A stretch of 64,000 nt of DNA from Symsagittifera roscoffensis (taxonomy: Eukaryota > Xenacoelomorpha > Acoela > Convolutidae), in the NCBI RefSeq assembly GCF_963678635.1, contig NC_087065.1, positions 60,972,754 through 61,036,753 on the forward strand, in the 5' to 3' direction. This document shows positions 48,301-60,072 of this stretch, in pieces (position 1 is the stretch's first letter; the number at the start of each line of letters is the position of its first letter). Under the pieces are notes generated by a model that was not told the origin of the DNA, searched no databases, and saw only the letters and a program-made list of their open reading frames with translations. Made by a program: the position numbers and the translations under genes.

Positions 48301-51300
48301 AATGGTCGCAAATGGCCGTCTCTTCTTCCCAGATTTGTCAGCGCGAGGTGATGAAGATGTGTATAAGGTGCGTGCGCGTGCTTAACGATCGCCGGTAAAA
48401 TGATTTAGGCGAGGCGGCTGACAAGAAAGCGCAGAGAATCCTATACTTATTATAAAAACAAATTTGTTCACTCATTCTCGAAAGTAGCCCTAATGATGAT
48501 AAAGTACCCGAGTAGGAAGTATCTCCGTTTCAAGTTATTTAAAGGCTCTCCGACTTTTGAGTTTTAACTCGCGGCGCAACTGAAATGAGCAACTCACAAT
48601 CTAGAAATGAGAACCTCTTATCAGCTTAATGTTCTTTTTACCATGTTATAGATGATCGTTTGGGTTGCTAACACATGTGTAAACAAACCACCCTCTGTAC
48701 TAATTTGGCCTTAATTTATTTTTTATAACAATAAACGAGTTTAGGTAGGTAATCATATCAATTAAATTGAGCGTGATTTACACTTTGAAAATATAATCCC
48801 AACCGTAAATATCAACTAAATCTAATTTAAATCACGACCGTAAATCTAGTTCCTGATAAGCAAAATAAACAAAATTAGCATTTTTTCTTCCGATTTTCCG
48901 CCCTCCAACAACTCGTCCGAAGTGATGTCAATTTCTTTTAATTGAGATATATCGGTGCTAATAATTTTTCCTCCGTCAAATTTGGAATTATTTTGAATGC
49001 GGATCCCGCTCAAGAGTTTCATGATTTTATGGGATCTTTATGGTCTCAGTCCCAATTAAACTCAAACATATTCAAAAACCTTCCACTGAAATGGATTTAA
49101 TTTTTTTCCCATGAAACCTAAGCTTAGGACTGTTTTGTCGGTGCATAACAAAGTGGTCCCATAAAAAACGGTTCAATACAAAACAGTTTAAATTTTTTTG
49201 AAACAGTCCGGTACATAACATTCGGTTTAAAATCACAGGGCGGCGAAAACCGGGTATAATTTTCGTATGGGATCCTACCCTCTGCCGACAACCTCGCAAC
49301 ACGCTGGCGCGACTGCGGCGGTCTTTATTTTGTTGTTTATAATGTTTGAACTCAGGAAAACTCTCGTTAATAATCACTTTTGGGAGTGTTTTTTGGATTC
49401 TTTTGAATCGGACTGTGTTTTCGTTGATTTAAATAAAAATCACAGTAAATTGTTATCAGACTTTTTGATTCATTTTCAGATTGTTTTGCTTTGGAATGTT
49501 TTGTATGGCACTGTTTTGTACAGACACGGTTTTGTCAGTTTTTTGCTCAAAAGCTTGTTCCGACTGTCGAAGAAAGTGACAAAATATTTGAGCTCGTGGT
49601 GGTTTTCCAGATTAATTTGACTTTTCATTTTGAAACTTTTTTATACATTTGTTTGAAAGACGATGTCGGAATGCTCAGGGCTTTGCCCCTATACAAGCAG
49701 TCTTGTTCAAATTTACGCTTTGAACAAAATTGATAAAGAGGTTTAGAGCGCGCTAAAGTTAGTCCAATAAATATGAAGAGCTAAAAAACCTGGGTCGAAG
49801 AGCTCACTTTTTGTTTGGACCATCTCAACGGAAAATCGGTATGTTTTGACTTTCTCGACAAATTTCCGTGTTTGTTTCGACTCTCCGTGTTTGTTTCGAG
49901 TTATTCCATTTTAGGCAAAATAATTTATGCTTTTTGGGTAACATCTTATGATGTTTTTTCAGCAGAATGAAACAATTAGAGCTGTTTACAAATTAAATGT
50001 TTCATAGAAATGATTTATGTTTAAGCTATTTTTTCCCATCTTTTGGGTTACTGGTTTTCAAATTTAGACAAAAATGTTTAAAAAAGTATGTCGATGTTTG
50101 AAAGAAACTGTTTCTCTTTGACTCCGAATTATCGCATGCTCGAGGTATGTTTCGACCGTGCTCAAAAGTGCTCGATAAATGTTTCGACCGTCTTCGAAGT
50201 ATGCTTCGACCGTGTTCGAAATTATTTGTACAAAATTGACTGCTGAGAAACTAGGTCTTAATTATGTGCTTGAGTCTCACAATTTTTATTGTGGTACAAA
50301 AAACCATCAGAATCCACTGAAGAATATCCGTCTCTACTAAATGCTAAATCAACGGTTAAGCATTTGTGAATTTTAAACAAATTAAAACAGATTGCCACTC
50401 TTTTTAGATTTGTTAAGCATTTATAGTTTTTTTCTGATTGTCGGAGAAAATACCGGAGTATTTGTGCTCGCGTGGGTTTTTTTTCGTTCAAAGGTTTGAT
50501 TTGTTAACTAAATTACAAGGACAAATTGTGCATTGGGTAGGCGCAAAGTTTTGGGTCTGTTTTTTTTTCTGAATTCCAGACACAGGTCTTTAAACATGTT
50601 AAAATTTTGTCGGAACGATCAAAGAGAATGAAAGAACAAAGAAAGAACAAAGGGAGCCTCCTTGTTGCTGAATCCGCGTGCATTTTACAAAATGCACAGC
50701 TTATCCTTGTAATGTATCTTGTCAATCGAACGGTATTGTAATATTGAGCTCGCATTGAAAAAATAGTACACCTGAGTTTTTTATAAAGTTATAGGGTTTT
50801 GAAGATTGCTAATGTGGTCAATTTGCGTCAATTAACACGCGATATATTTTGCGTTATTAATGCGTACGCGGAACTTAATCCGTCATAACAACCATAACAA
50901 TATGGTCGACTTTTGTTTGAAAATTTCAACAATTTTCACAAAAAAAATGCTCCATATACTTTGAGAGGCAGCCGGAAAACTCAGCGTATAGTTTTTCATA
51001 ATTTTTCAATTCATGGTTTTTCAATTTTTTCTTCGATATTGGTTAAGGAGCAGTCGGAACATACAGGGCTTACCCTTATGTACGAGCAGTCTTGTTAGAG
51101 ATAAATTTGAAATTGAAGGCAAACTGTTTCCTCCTAGAAAATAAATTTGTTATTATTATTTTTAAGCTGGCACAGCGAAAGCTGGTTGTTGCTGTCTAAC
51201 AATTGGAAGCCCTTATAAATTAACAGTTATGCCTCGGAGGATGAAGAAATCAATAATAATATTTACAGAGTAGAAATTCGGCTGTTGGCCACTAGTCTCT

Positions 51301-51876
51301 TTTCTCTTCGAAAACTATAGTAATTTTTTTCCACAGAATACCATCAGTAGCCATTTTATCTCATTAACGAATAATTTATTAAAATTATGAATAATACTTT
51401 TTTTGTAAGCAAGAATTGTTCTAAAAAATTGTAGATATTATGTAACATTTAAGACAGATTCAATTTTGAAAATTATATTAAAATTTATTAAAAACGTTTA
51501 TTAAAAACACGTTTCAAATTTATTTAAAAATATATTAATAAAGACGCTAGTCACTGACACAAGGCGGCCTCGAGTGAAGTCATACATTCGTATGCACAGA
51601 TGCCCCAGTTTGTGTTGGCTGCGATGTCAGAGGTGTTTGTGGTGGTGACTGCATACCAGTTTGCATACCTCCAGGCCCCAGACAACGACAACGAACCATG
51701 TGAGAAGTTATGAACAAAATTCTCGAAGTTTGCAAAAATTCTGTATAAACTTATAGGCCTAATGGGTCTTTCTCTCTCTCCCTCACCCCTCTCGCTGATG
51801 GTACGAGCAATTTTCTTATGTTTTGTTTCAGACAAAATGCAAGGCATATTCGTGGGACTCTGCTTCTTATCTCGCC
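39354..51876 (+). CDS. POT/SLC15-family (proton-oligopeptide type) transporter, 3' end not found
   Basis: Exons 39,354-40,323, 43,525-43,787, 44,114-44,348, 44,959-45,136, about 51,564-51,699 and 51,832-51,876. Phases agree except at the fourth-fifth junction. Residues 1-80 are a cytosolic N-terminus; TM1 is at about 82-105; LTDTYFERF (142-150) matches the PTR2 signature; FGADQ (222-226) and FFHAYFWCTKMGG (236-248) are family hallmarks. Exon 2 holds RFYRLFFVFLSFIPFFFLNE (TM7 area). Exon 5 reads AQMPQFVLAAMSEVFVVVTA then FAYLQAPDND, the TM10 block. The closest type is PHT/SLC15A4-like, which moves peptides or histidine with protons across lysosomal or plasma membranes. The proton-coupling ExxER in TM1 is SILFQ here (90-94). 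The last one or two helices were not located. A CTTTTCAG acceptor at 39,305 suggests a 5'-UTR intron or trans-splice site. Confidence 0.82.
40523..40680. mobile_element. MITE, family 2, second copy (decayed)
   Basis: Ends GACCAAGCGAACGATCTCCC and GGGAGATTTTTCCCTTGGTC are imperfect inverted repeats. The interior GCTCAAATCTGATAGGCTGA matches the 22,106-22,306 copy. It lies in intron 1 of the transporter gene. Confidence 0.5.
41602..43466 (+). repeat. Tandem duplication (about 955 + 910 bp) with an internal inversion in unit 2
   Basis: Unit 1 (41,602-42,556) and unit 2 (42,557-43,466) both start CTTTTCAAATGTTTCAAAAA and end GAATATATG. They differ at few positions, except that the segment 41,937-42,053 (poly-C, poly-A, TCCGCCCCTG, then ...GATGACAGTTT) appears reverse-complemented at 42,891-42,986. 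Unit 1 also has about 31 extra bases (42,054-42,084). The inverted part contains the CAGGGGCGGAT terminus of the hAT-like repeat. It lies in intron 1 of the transporter. Confidence 0.85.
44390..44783. mobile_element. MITE with perfect 31-bp terminal inverted repeats
   Basis: A 394-base element with termini GGGGTCTTATGCACTAAACG... (31 bases) matched exactly by their inverse complement at the right end. No coding capacity and no clear flanking duplication. It sits in the 610-base intron between transporter exons 3 and 4, 41 bases after exon 3. Confidence 0.8.
45660..47030 (-). mobile_element. Bel/Pao retroelement relic 1
   Basis: The minus frame 47,027-46,686 carries Pao-type RT entry motifs (YLLHYQASNPNSSGKLFMIA, ASTFKRVSLNSCLETGPYKL). 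After a gap with small rearrangements, 46,190-45,936 has the integrase core piece ILISDNAVYFVGTRKQLR with its second catalytic Asp, then WLNPLFAQSWNGV. A C-terminal stretch AKDRLDSFWWR ... TSRKDDFVLF matches the Bel/Pao integrase tail. Many stops, and most of RT and RNase H are absent. It lies antisense in the intron between transporter exons 4 and 5. Confidence 0.72.
47355..48050 (+). repeat. Tandem SINE-like dimer with tRNA-type promoter boxes
   Basis: Two diverged copies about 343 bases apart. Each has an A-box-like element (TGGTTGAGCGG at 47,367; CGGTTGAGCGC at 47,710) and, exactly 43 bases later, a B-box-like element (GGGTCGAATGC at 47,410; GGGTCAAGTGC at 47,753). They share GGCTCTGATGGCAT and CTTCAACGAG/CTTTAACGAG blocks. 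The A-B spacing equals that of a tRNA gene, so a tRNA-derived SINE is likely. No poly-A tail was seen. Confidence 0.5.
48056..51563. other. Intron 4 of the transporter, 3' part; repeats only
   Basis: No exon recognised. CAGGGCTTTGCCCCTATACA and CAGGGCTTACCCTTATGTAC, each followed by AGCAGTCTTGTT, mark two copies of a dispersed repeat (about 49,663-49,708 and 51,051-51,097). A short tandem GTATGTTTCGACCGTG-type repeat lies at 50,136-50,222 and TCCGTGTTTGTTTCGA twice near 49,867-49,899. Open frames here are unsupported. Confidence 0.45.
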
Positions 51877-54195
51877 GTAAGTAACATCACACAGAGCTAA
51901 TCTGTCATCCTGAAAACATCCGGATCGAGATTTTTGATAACTTACCCGATTTCCTATTGTTCGCAAAACAAAGCATAAACAGGTATACCATTGAATGTGA
52001 ACAAAACTATGTGCTTGGAAAGTCGGAATGGTCAAAATTTTTCATTTTTTCGAGACAACCTCATGATTCGTTATGATTGGCATGGTTCAAATTTTAAGCG
52101 ATTGGCATCAGGGACGGATGGAGGATCTTTTCAAGGAGGGGGGACTTTCATTAACGTTTCTGAAACTTCCTCAACTTTTTTTTCAGACCGACCAAACTGA
52201 TTTTCCAAATCACTATAAAGACCCTATTTCGACAAAGTTTCTCCCATGGTGGCAATTTTTTGATAAAAATTGATCAACAAAAACGTTTACCCAAAGTTTA
52301 TCATTTTACGCGGGCAATAGGTTACGAGACATTCGGAGTTTTCAAAATATCACCAAATAATGAAAACTATTCGAAGTGTCGCCTTCCATATTTTGTGTGC
52401 ACTACTTTTAGTTTTAATGTACTTCATGATAACAATCAAGCGTCTTGCTGTCAGATGCGACAGTTTTAGACCCACCATAGGTTAATTCTTCATCTTCTGG
52501 TTTAGGATCTTTATATACATAAGCCAAAATACAAACCCCCTCGAAAGTTTTGATTTTGAAAACGAGCTCCTCGTGAATTGAAAACGAGCTCCTAGTGACT
52601 GATTGCCCAGTTGAAACTGCAAAAGAAACAAATTACATCCTACAATTTGTTTTTTTCCTCATTGTCGTAAATACATGATTAAAAGTTTTTAACCAAGTTT
52701 TTTTGAGATTAAACCAAGTTTTTTAATCAATTCGTAGTGCCGGTTGATAACATTTAGTTTTAAAGTTTCATTTCGCTGAATGCTTTTAAATGACAATAGT
52801 TGCTTATGCTGAAAAGTTTTTCCAAAAGGTTAAAAAGAACCAGTTTTTTTGACGAGTTTTGCCTGACGGAACTAAATTTTGATTTGAAGATAAACTCTCT
52901 GCCATCTGTAAAACTCCAATGGTAGAAAAAAATTTCAAGTCAATTAGTACCAACCAATTTACAAAAATACCAACCCGCTATTTTTGCTCATTTAAAAGAG
53001 CAGGGGAACAAGATCAATAACCATAACTCACTATAATTCTGGTTGCTCTGCTGCAACGATTAGAAGGGCAAAGCAAACCTCATTAAACCCACACGGGTCA
53101 CAGCGAGCTATGACCTAGATGAAAAAAACAAACGCCGAAATTCCAAAAAAAAAGCGCGAAGCATAATGAACTGGATATAGCTTTTCAAAGAACTAGCATC
53201 GAGAAAGGCTTGAAGTAGAAGATAAACAAGATAAAATTTGGCAAAATCCATGAACCCAGGAAGTCTTGGAGCAAGCAATGAGCTAAAAATTGAGCAAGCA
53301 ATGAGTATTTCAATTATCAGACGCTAGATTATATAAGCAAATCAATCAGTCTTCAGACTTCTTTTACTACTAGCAAAAGATACTTTTTTGAACATAACCT
53401 TTTCGTTCACCTTAGCTGGCAAGTCATTCGTATTTTTATCTGTACTCTTTGGGCATTGTGAAGTCCTTTTATAAGCAGATCGTTTTTACTTGGTTATCAT
53501 AGTTAGATTTTAAAGTACTCTCGTATTTCCGCCGTGTCCCTCTCTTCTATCTCTGTTGTCCTCTTAATTCTGATTTATTTTGTATCAATTGAGAATCACA
53601 ACCAAAATTAGAACAAAGAAACGACGGTCGTAGTTGCAGAGAGCTGAGGGTTGAAGAAGTCCAAAAAAAATAATACAAAAAGTTTATAATTTAAACATAA
53701 TGGTTTTACCTAACAATGGTTACAAAAAAAAAGAATTGCAAAAAGCAGCTTTGGAATTAAATTTTTTATGAATGCGATTTATTTACCTTTCAAGTTTTTT
53801 ATGGTGAAAAACAACTCTCTCTGAAGCCATCAAGAACCAAATTTGCTGGATTGTTGCGGTCAAACTGTGATTAAAGTGAGAGGTAAACGAAAAAAATGAG
53901 GGTTCTTAAGAGGAAATAAGTTAAATGTACTCAAAGAATCAAAATTTTAAGGAAATTACCTGATCGCTTTCCTAGGATAAAACAAATCAAAAATATTATA
54001 AATTGGTCCGGTAAAACGAAGTAGAAGAAAGATTTTTGCTGGTCATGTCCTAATGTTCATTTTGGTCATATCTGATTGAAAATGTACAAATAGGGAGGAT
54101 GAATTGGGAGGGTAAAACAAAATCATCAGTTGAAAGAGAAAAATTGATTTTTTTTTTGTCATTTATTATAAGGGTTGCGGGCGTTGAAAGGGTTG
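51877..54195. other. No exon recognised; one hAT-like repeat
   Basis: This follows the last transporter exon found (GTAAGT donor at 51,877), so it is probably intron. It contains the CAGGGACGGATGGAGGATCT repeat at 52,109-52,260 and a small duplication (TTGAAAACGAGCTCCTNGTG) at about 52,553-52,596. The missing final transporter exon(s) could not be identified here. Confidence 0.4.
52109..52260 (+). repeat. CAGGGGCGGAT-family repeat (copy 5)
   Basis: It matches the 3,533 copy through CAGGGACGGAT, an A/C-rich segment, TTTTTTTCAGACCGACCAAA, TGATTTTCC and AAGACCCTATTT. Truncated, with no inverted partner end seen. Confidence 0.5.
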
Positions 54196-54794
54196 CATAA
54201 TAACTAAAACAGATAATTCGATAACTTCCATCAATTACCTTTCGGAAATACTTTGCTATGTTTTCTGAAGGGTCTAAACATCGTTACACCATGCGTTAAC
54301 GGCAGTGAATTGAACATACCTTGTTATCAGTGTCTTTGTACCTTTCCATTACTGTTTCATGAAGCCAATACCCATAACGAATCTTCATCTATTCACTCTA
54401 AATCAATAAAAAGAAGTATCGAAGACAAGCATTTCGTTTTTGGCGCAGTTATTGTTGTGGTAATAACTCAATGAGTAACCTCTTCAGATTGCTGTGATAG
54501 ATTTCGAGCCAAACGTCAGGAACATAAAAGATTGCCTTTGAAGACCTAGAACAAGTCCGGGGAAAATTAGTTTATGGCTTGCCTAGTAGAAAGTGAATAG
54601 GGGTAAAGGGTTATGATTTTTTTGAATAAGAAGGAACTTTAGTTAGGAGTCTGAAGTGAATGTAGTCTTTTATTTCGCAGATTAGTGAGCAATTCCTCAT
54701 CAAGTGTCTGAAATCCGATAGCCTTATACAGAGAAAGCATGAATATCTGACCAAAACTTTCCCAGCTATGGCCAAACTTTCCAGTAGGGTTGTG

Positions 54795-54892
54795 CAGTTA
54801 CTAGCAAGTAGAATTCGTTTACTAGTAACTTACTAGTAAGTTACCACTTTTATACTAGTAAGTTACTTTTACTTACTAGTAAGTTTCAAAAA
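54795..54892. repeat. Left subterminal ACTAGT array of the hAT element
   Basis: About six variants of TTACTAGTAA or ACTAGTAAGTTAC occur in under 100 bases. A matching array lies at 56,985-57,070. Subterminal repeats in hAT elements are transposase-binding sites; the palindromic core here is ACTAGT. Confidence 0.8.
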
Positions 54893-54936
54893 CTCAAGGT
54901 CTGCTTGAAAACAACAAGGTTTGAAGACTATTTATT

Positions 54937-56753
54937 TTACACAAACTCAAAATCCGCAAAATAATCATTATGATCAGTATTATCAAGTAAAACAGCGTTG
55001 CAGTATATGAAAACAAGTTTATCTGCTCTTTCGACTGAAAGTCGATTACGATTTTTTGAATGAATGAAAGCGAAAATACTCCAGACTCGTTCGCTAGCCG
55101 CACTCGACGTAGGAATACTGAGCCCCCTCAGGGCAACTTTCGACAGAAGAGGAAATAAATGTTTGCCGTAAACAGCCCAAAAATGAAGTAGTTTCATTGA
55201 TAAATACTCAAATTTTCGATTATCAGTCAGCAGAGCAAAAAAAGCGAGAAAACCTGTAATCTGGTTGTTGCACTCTTCAACTTCTTTGAGTTGCTCGAAA
55301 TATTTTGCAACACAAGCTCGAAGCTGAAAAATTGTGTCTACACGATCAGTTCCTACCATATTTTCGTCAAAATTGCAATTTTTTGGACTCAAAATATGCG
55401 CAAAGCCCATACATGACGTATGAATGAGGTTCCACCTTTTTTCCACTATAGTGCTATATGGAATTTCTTCATTATCAGGGCTAGCAAGAGTTCGATATGA
55501 TTGGAAAAGATCATAAAAAGTAAAATAGACAGAAGATAAGTCAGTCGTGTCACACTCGAAGAGACCAATCATCTCGTTAGGTTTCTTCAGTATTGCTTTC
55601 AGACTTTGAATTTTCTCCCAGAAAAGTTTTTCGCTGACATAGCTGATGAACTCGTTTCGTTTCAGAGTGGGTTTTGCATCATCCGGAACTTTATCAATTG
55701 CTAACAAAGAAATTATAGACTTGTTAATGCACAGAGAACTGAGACAACCATAGTTCGAACACCATCTTGTCGCACAAGGAAGCCTGAGTTGTTTCGAAAC
55801 GCGCAGTTCATCTTGCAGTTCTCTAAAACGCGCCAAAACTCTTTGATGAATTTGACTACAAAAACACATTTTGTGAGAAGTTGCTCGTTTTCTGATCTTT
55901 CACAAATATCTTTCACCACCAAGTTCATAACATGCGCTGAGCATCCATTGCAGAAAACAATTGGGTAACGCGCCTCAATCAGATCACCTGCGCGTAACAT
56001 GCATGGTGAATTGTCGGTTATGACGGACAGAAGTTTCGCTGAACCAATCTCTTCGACAACTTTGATGATTTCCTCTGCAATGTTTTCAGCTGTTTGAACA
56101 ATCGTACAGGTGTCCACTGATTTATAATAGAACGGTTTCTTGTTTGGAACAAGGATTATAAAGTTAACCAAGTGTTCGTTTCTGATGTTGGACCACCCAT
56201 CTGTGATAACTGAATAATATTTACAACCAGACAAAAAATCGTCAACTGTTTTTTTAATTGTTTGATAAGTAGATTCTAATAAACCCTCACTGAGCGCTCT
56301 CCGGGTCGGCATGACCGCTTCATAATTTGGGCGGAGAGTCTTTATAAACTTCCGGAACGATTAGCTGTCAATAATGCGAAAAGAAACGCCAGTTCTGTAG
56401 AAAAAATAAGCTAATGCTTTGTCGCATTTATCTTTTTCGTTGAGACATAGTTTGTCGATCCATTGCTCTGTTCTGCGCTCACTTGTAGGTTGGTTATTAA
56501 TTTTGATAGTTTCTTGTACTGCCAGCGTTTCAGTTGCCATAATATGTGGAGACGGCGTAGGGCGCGAAACTGATACCATTTTCAACTCGATGAACATCTG
56601 TTACTCGGAAGAATTCTGGCCATTGCATTTGCCTCCGCGTTTATGATTTTCGAGCTTCCGTCGGCCCCAAAAATTCTGTTGCCCACATGTCTTGCAGTAG
56701 CCGTAGCCATCTGTGGTTTTATCTCTGAGATATGATGTGATTTCGTACTTCAT
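54937..56753 (-). pseudogene. hAT transposase
   Basis: ATG at 56,753 opens a BED-type zinc finger (YCKTCGQQNFWGRRKLENHK, C2HC-like) for DNA binding. An in-frame TAA at 56,603 and another at 56,363 interrupt the linker. The catalytic RNase H-like part follows: ITDGWSNIRNEHLVNFI with the first Asp, LLSVITDNSPCM with the second, and CSAHVMNLVVKDI. A single frameshift near 55,820 leads to LPCATRWCSNYGCL. The C-terminal dimerisation block is IPTSSAASERVWSIF and NRLSVERADKLVFI. It needs only three lesions to explain its loss, so it died recently. Confidence 0.93.
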
Positions 56754-59700
56754 TTCAAAGAGAAAGTGTAAACAAAACTAACTGAAACGGATAAGCGCGT
56801 GAAATTAAATGAGAAAGAGTACCGCATCAGCCAATCAGCGCAGCCTTTGTTATTGATCGCGTTGTATTTACATACAGGTTGCAGACTGATTGGTCACGCG
56901 CGTTAGGCATTTTTCTTGAGGTGTGAAAACTCACGCTCCTTATACTTGAGCCTCATTTCTTTCCTAAATTTCATTTTGGTTTAACTTACTTACTAGTAAT
57001 AAGCCCTATTTTACTTACTAGTTAGTTACTAGTATTTTTACTAGTAACTTACTTACTAGTAAGTAAGTCCGCACAACCCTACTTTCCAGTCTGTGATTCA
57101 ATTGTAGTCTCTTTTAATCTTTTAAGTATCCTTTAGTCTTTTGCTTTCTGCCAAATACTCGATACTAGATTGACAGTTTCTTTTTCGCACTTAAAATTGT
57201 ATTCCATCTTAAGAAACCAATTTTTTGCGTCTTTCCTGGTAAAAACTAAAGCATTGTAATTACCAAAACATTAGTTTGTTGTGGTTTCCCTAGTATTTTT
57301 ACAAGCCTTGTAAGACACTGCCAGCTTAGAAACCAAGTTCGAGCTCAGTTTGAATTGCTCCCACGTTAAGGTGAGCAAATAAATGGTTTAACACCTCAAG
57401 TTTCCCGCTTTTGCTTACAATTTCCCGGAAGGCCCCTTAAAATCACTTTCGGTCGTCTTAAATTGAAAATGACCTTTAGTTGGCAGACGTTGTTCTGGAA
57501 GATCTGACGTCAGAGCTGGGTTCAGTTCCTGTACCATGATTTGACACGGCAAAAAATGTCGAACATATGCTTAAAAGTAATCCTATTTTGAAGAATCTAG
57601 TAGTACTATAGCAGAAGACTCGAGTCTGTTCAGTATCTAAATGAGAACCCGATGAGTGTACAAAATTGATTAGAAGTCTTAGAAGTCTCAAATGATAGGC
57701 TAACGAGCAAACGACACGGTTGTAGCATTGCTGAGCCAAAATATTGATCAAAGAACACTAGTAGTGTCAGGTTTGGGCAAAAAGATAACAGTTTTCCTGA
57801 TGCAGAATTTTCACAGTTGCTATTCTATCGATTTATTGTTTTTCAATTGAGATTTTGTGGTTGAATAGACATAAGCCTTAGTGCAGTTCAGCAGTTCCAA
57901 AAAACGTTGATGTTCCTAAGGTTGTCGATGACGAGAAAGGAAAATAGAACCAATCTAATCCAATTGCTGAATCGATTAAAAGTAGTATTGCATTCAAATG
58001 AAGAACAATCTGCCAACACGCGCATCATGGAACTGGATAAAATTTGAAACTTGATCAATTTTACTGTGGCCAAGCATTATGCTGTTGAGCCAAGAAAATG
58101 GAAGTTGAAAGTCAATAGGAGGACAGCAAAATACGTGAAGTAGTTTAACTTCTTTGCGTCGTCGGTCGGACTCAGTGTTTGTAGGTACGTCTGACCTGTC
58201 GTGACTGTTAGAATAATTTGCTAATCAATGTGTAACAATAGTTGTCGAGGCGTAGTTAAAGGTTTTCAGTAAAAAAAAAACAATCTACTACCTTACCAAA
58301 ATTTTCAGAGTCTGGTTTATCATAAATACTTTGAATTAAATGAGCGCCACATTGCGCAATTTTTAGTTCCAGATATGAAATAGTCGTTTACTTATTTGGT
58401 GCAACTCTAGTCTTTACCATTTGAAAATTTCACGCAAACGGTAAAATAGGTGTATTCTATACAGCAGTTAGCGGTGTCAGATGATTAAATTTTGATGCTT
58501 CTGCGACAATTTGGAGCTGGATATCTTGATTCATTTTTTCAGGAGCAGTTTCTTGATCATATAAATCGTACAGATCATGTAACTTTGTGTTTTCATTCCA
58601 AAAACTCCAAAAAGTATCGATTAGGATGGTATTCCGTATGGGACATTGGTCGATATTACAAAGTCTTTGGCAAAGGGAAGTGTATGAATCATCTATACCG
58701 AGTGGTTCGAATATTGAAGCTACAAATTGTACTTATTTTCTCTGGGTAACATACGCGTCAGTTTTGAACTTGGGATGTTGAATTTAGAGTCTGACAAAAG
58801 GTCTAATGGGAGACCTACAACAAGTCACATCTGAGGTTCTGATGTTTCGTTGAATGAAGAGATGCTAACTTTTTCTGCTCGTTGATTTGTAAGAATTCGA
58901 GGGTTACATTTGGTGATTAGAATATCTCCCACTGTCTCCTGGCTTGATATTTTGAGCTTTTTCTAAAGTTGATGTCACACGTAGGTCATCACACGTTGGC
59001 GTCTTCCAATATCTTCCAATAATAATTCAGGCAATTTTCAAATTTGAATAAAAAACAAAGCACTATAAGGTGTACAGGTGGAATCTATGACGCCAAAAAG
59101 TAGCTTTAAATAATATTGGTTTCGATTTTGCTTTTTTCCGTAAAAAGTATAGAAAGGACTAATCATAAGGCATTACTTTCAGTTGCACAAAAGTCGCCTC
59201 GACGACAGCAGAAAAAACAATCAAATTGAACCAGAAGCGTCAAACTGAACCAATCAAATTGCTGAGCATATCTGGTCCTGCAAGAATGTTTGAGTTTAGA
59301 TAAAGGTTTCAGAAAAGGCTAGCAACATAAAACGTTCATTAGATCCAATGTCATAGCTTTCAAATTTCAACTAGCGTTGGACCTCGTTGAGTTTGTTTCG
59401 TAAAGATAAAAAGGGTTATGCATTTGGGTGCGGTTCATCAGACTCCTATCATTTTTTCGGATTTTTTGCGCGCTTTTTCAATCAAGAGTATTTTTGACTA
59501 ACAAGAAAACAGAATTATCAGTTTTTAGCATCAGAAGAATCAAAATTGAAAACAAATTTTAAAAAAAAAATTGTTTTGGAAAGTTATTTTATGTGAGGTT
59601 TTTTAGAACTTGTTCAGTGTTTCGGTGGTAAAAGCAGACCTGTTGATGTTTGATACGGATATCAAGTCAATTAGGTAAGTATAGATTTCCGTGAAACCAA

Positions 59701-59787
59701 GGAGTCGGATTTTGATTGCAAAATTTTGAGAGCACATGATTTCTCATTAGTTGTTTAATCCGAGAACTAATTCTGTATCCGCACAAT

Positions 59788-60072
59788 TCAATTTCTGACA
59801 TCAACCTTGCTTTTTCCGGACTCATGAGCTACGACTGAAATTGAGTTTCTGCTGTTTATGCGGATGCCATTGAGTTTATAAGGAAACGTGGGTTGTTTCA
59901 ACTTGCAACCTGCGGCTCTGCATTCCAAGTTGCAATCCCCAAACATAAGATTGCAAGAATATTTGATACATAAATGAATCCTTAAAAGCTCTCTGGGTAA
60001 TTCCAGCTGCTCATTCGAACAACAAAAAACCACTTGGACGTTTTTCTGTCTTTGAGCAGCTGAGGAAGACAA
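59788..60072 (-). pseudogene. Bel/Pao gag zinc-finger region
   Basis: A 94-codon frame with VFCCSNEQLELPRELLRIHL, then C-rich CNLMFGDCNLECRAAGCKLK. The pattern of a first CC pair, an R-E-L-L-R helix, then repeated Cys resembles the multi-Cys nucleic-acid-binding region between Bel/Pao gag and protease. It is immediately upstream (on the minus strand) of the RT relic. A host Cys-rich exon was considered, since a good acceptor (TCTTCCTCAG) precedes it. The position beside Bel/Pao RT makes the element origin more likely. Confidence 0.45.

Larger units (their letters stand above)
54785..57081 (-). mobile_element. hAT (Ac-like) DNA transposon, nearly complete
   Basis: A 2,297-base element with termini TAGGGTTGTGC and GCACAACCCTA, flanked by a perfect 8-base duplication CTTTCCAG (54,777-54,784 and 57,082-57,089) that fits the hAT target pattern nTnnnnAn. 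Both ends carry dense arrays of TTACTAGTAA/ACTAGTAAGT motifs. It encodes a transposase on the minus strand, interrupted by two stops and one frameshift. It is inserted into the Bel/Pao relic and is therefore younger than it. Confidence 0.95.

Noticed and set aside
59612-59674. Plus-strand mini-exon (VSVVKADLLMFDTDIKSI) with good acceptor and GTAAGT donor
   Set aside because: It lies inside the minus-strand Bel/Pao relic and no phase-compatible neighbour exon was found.
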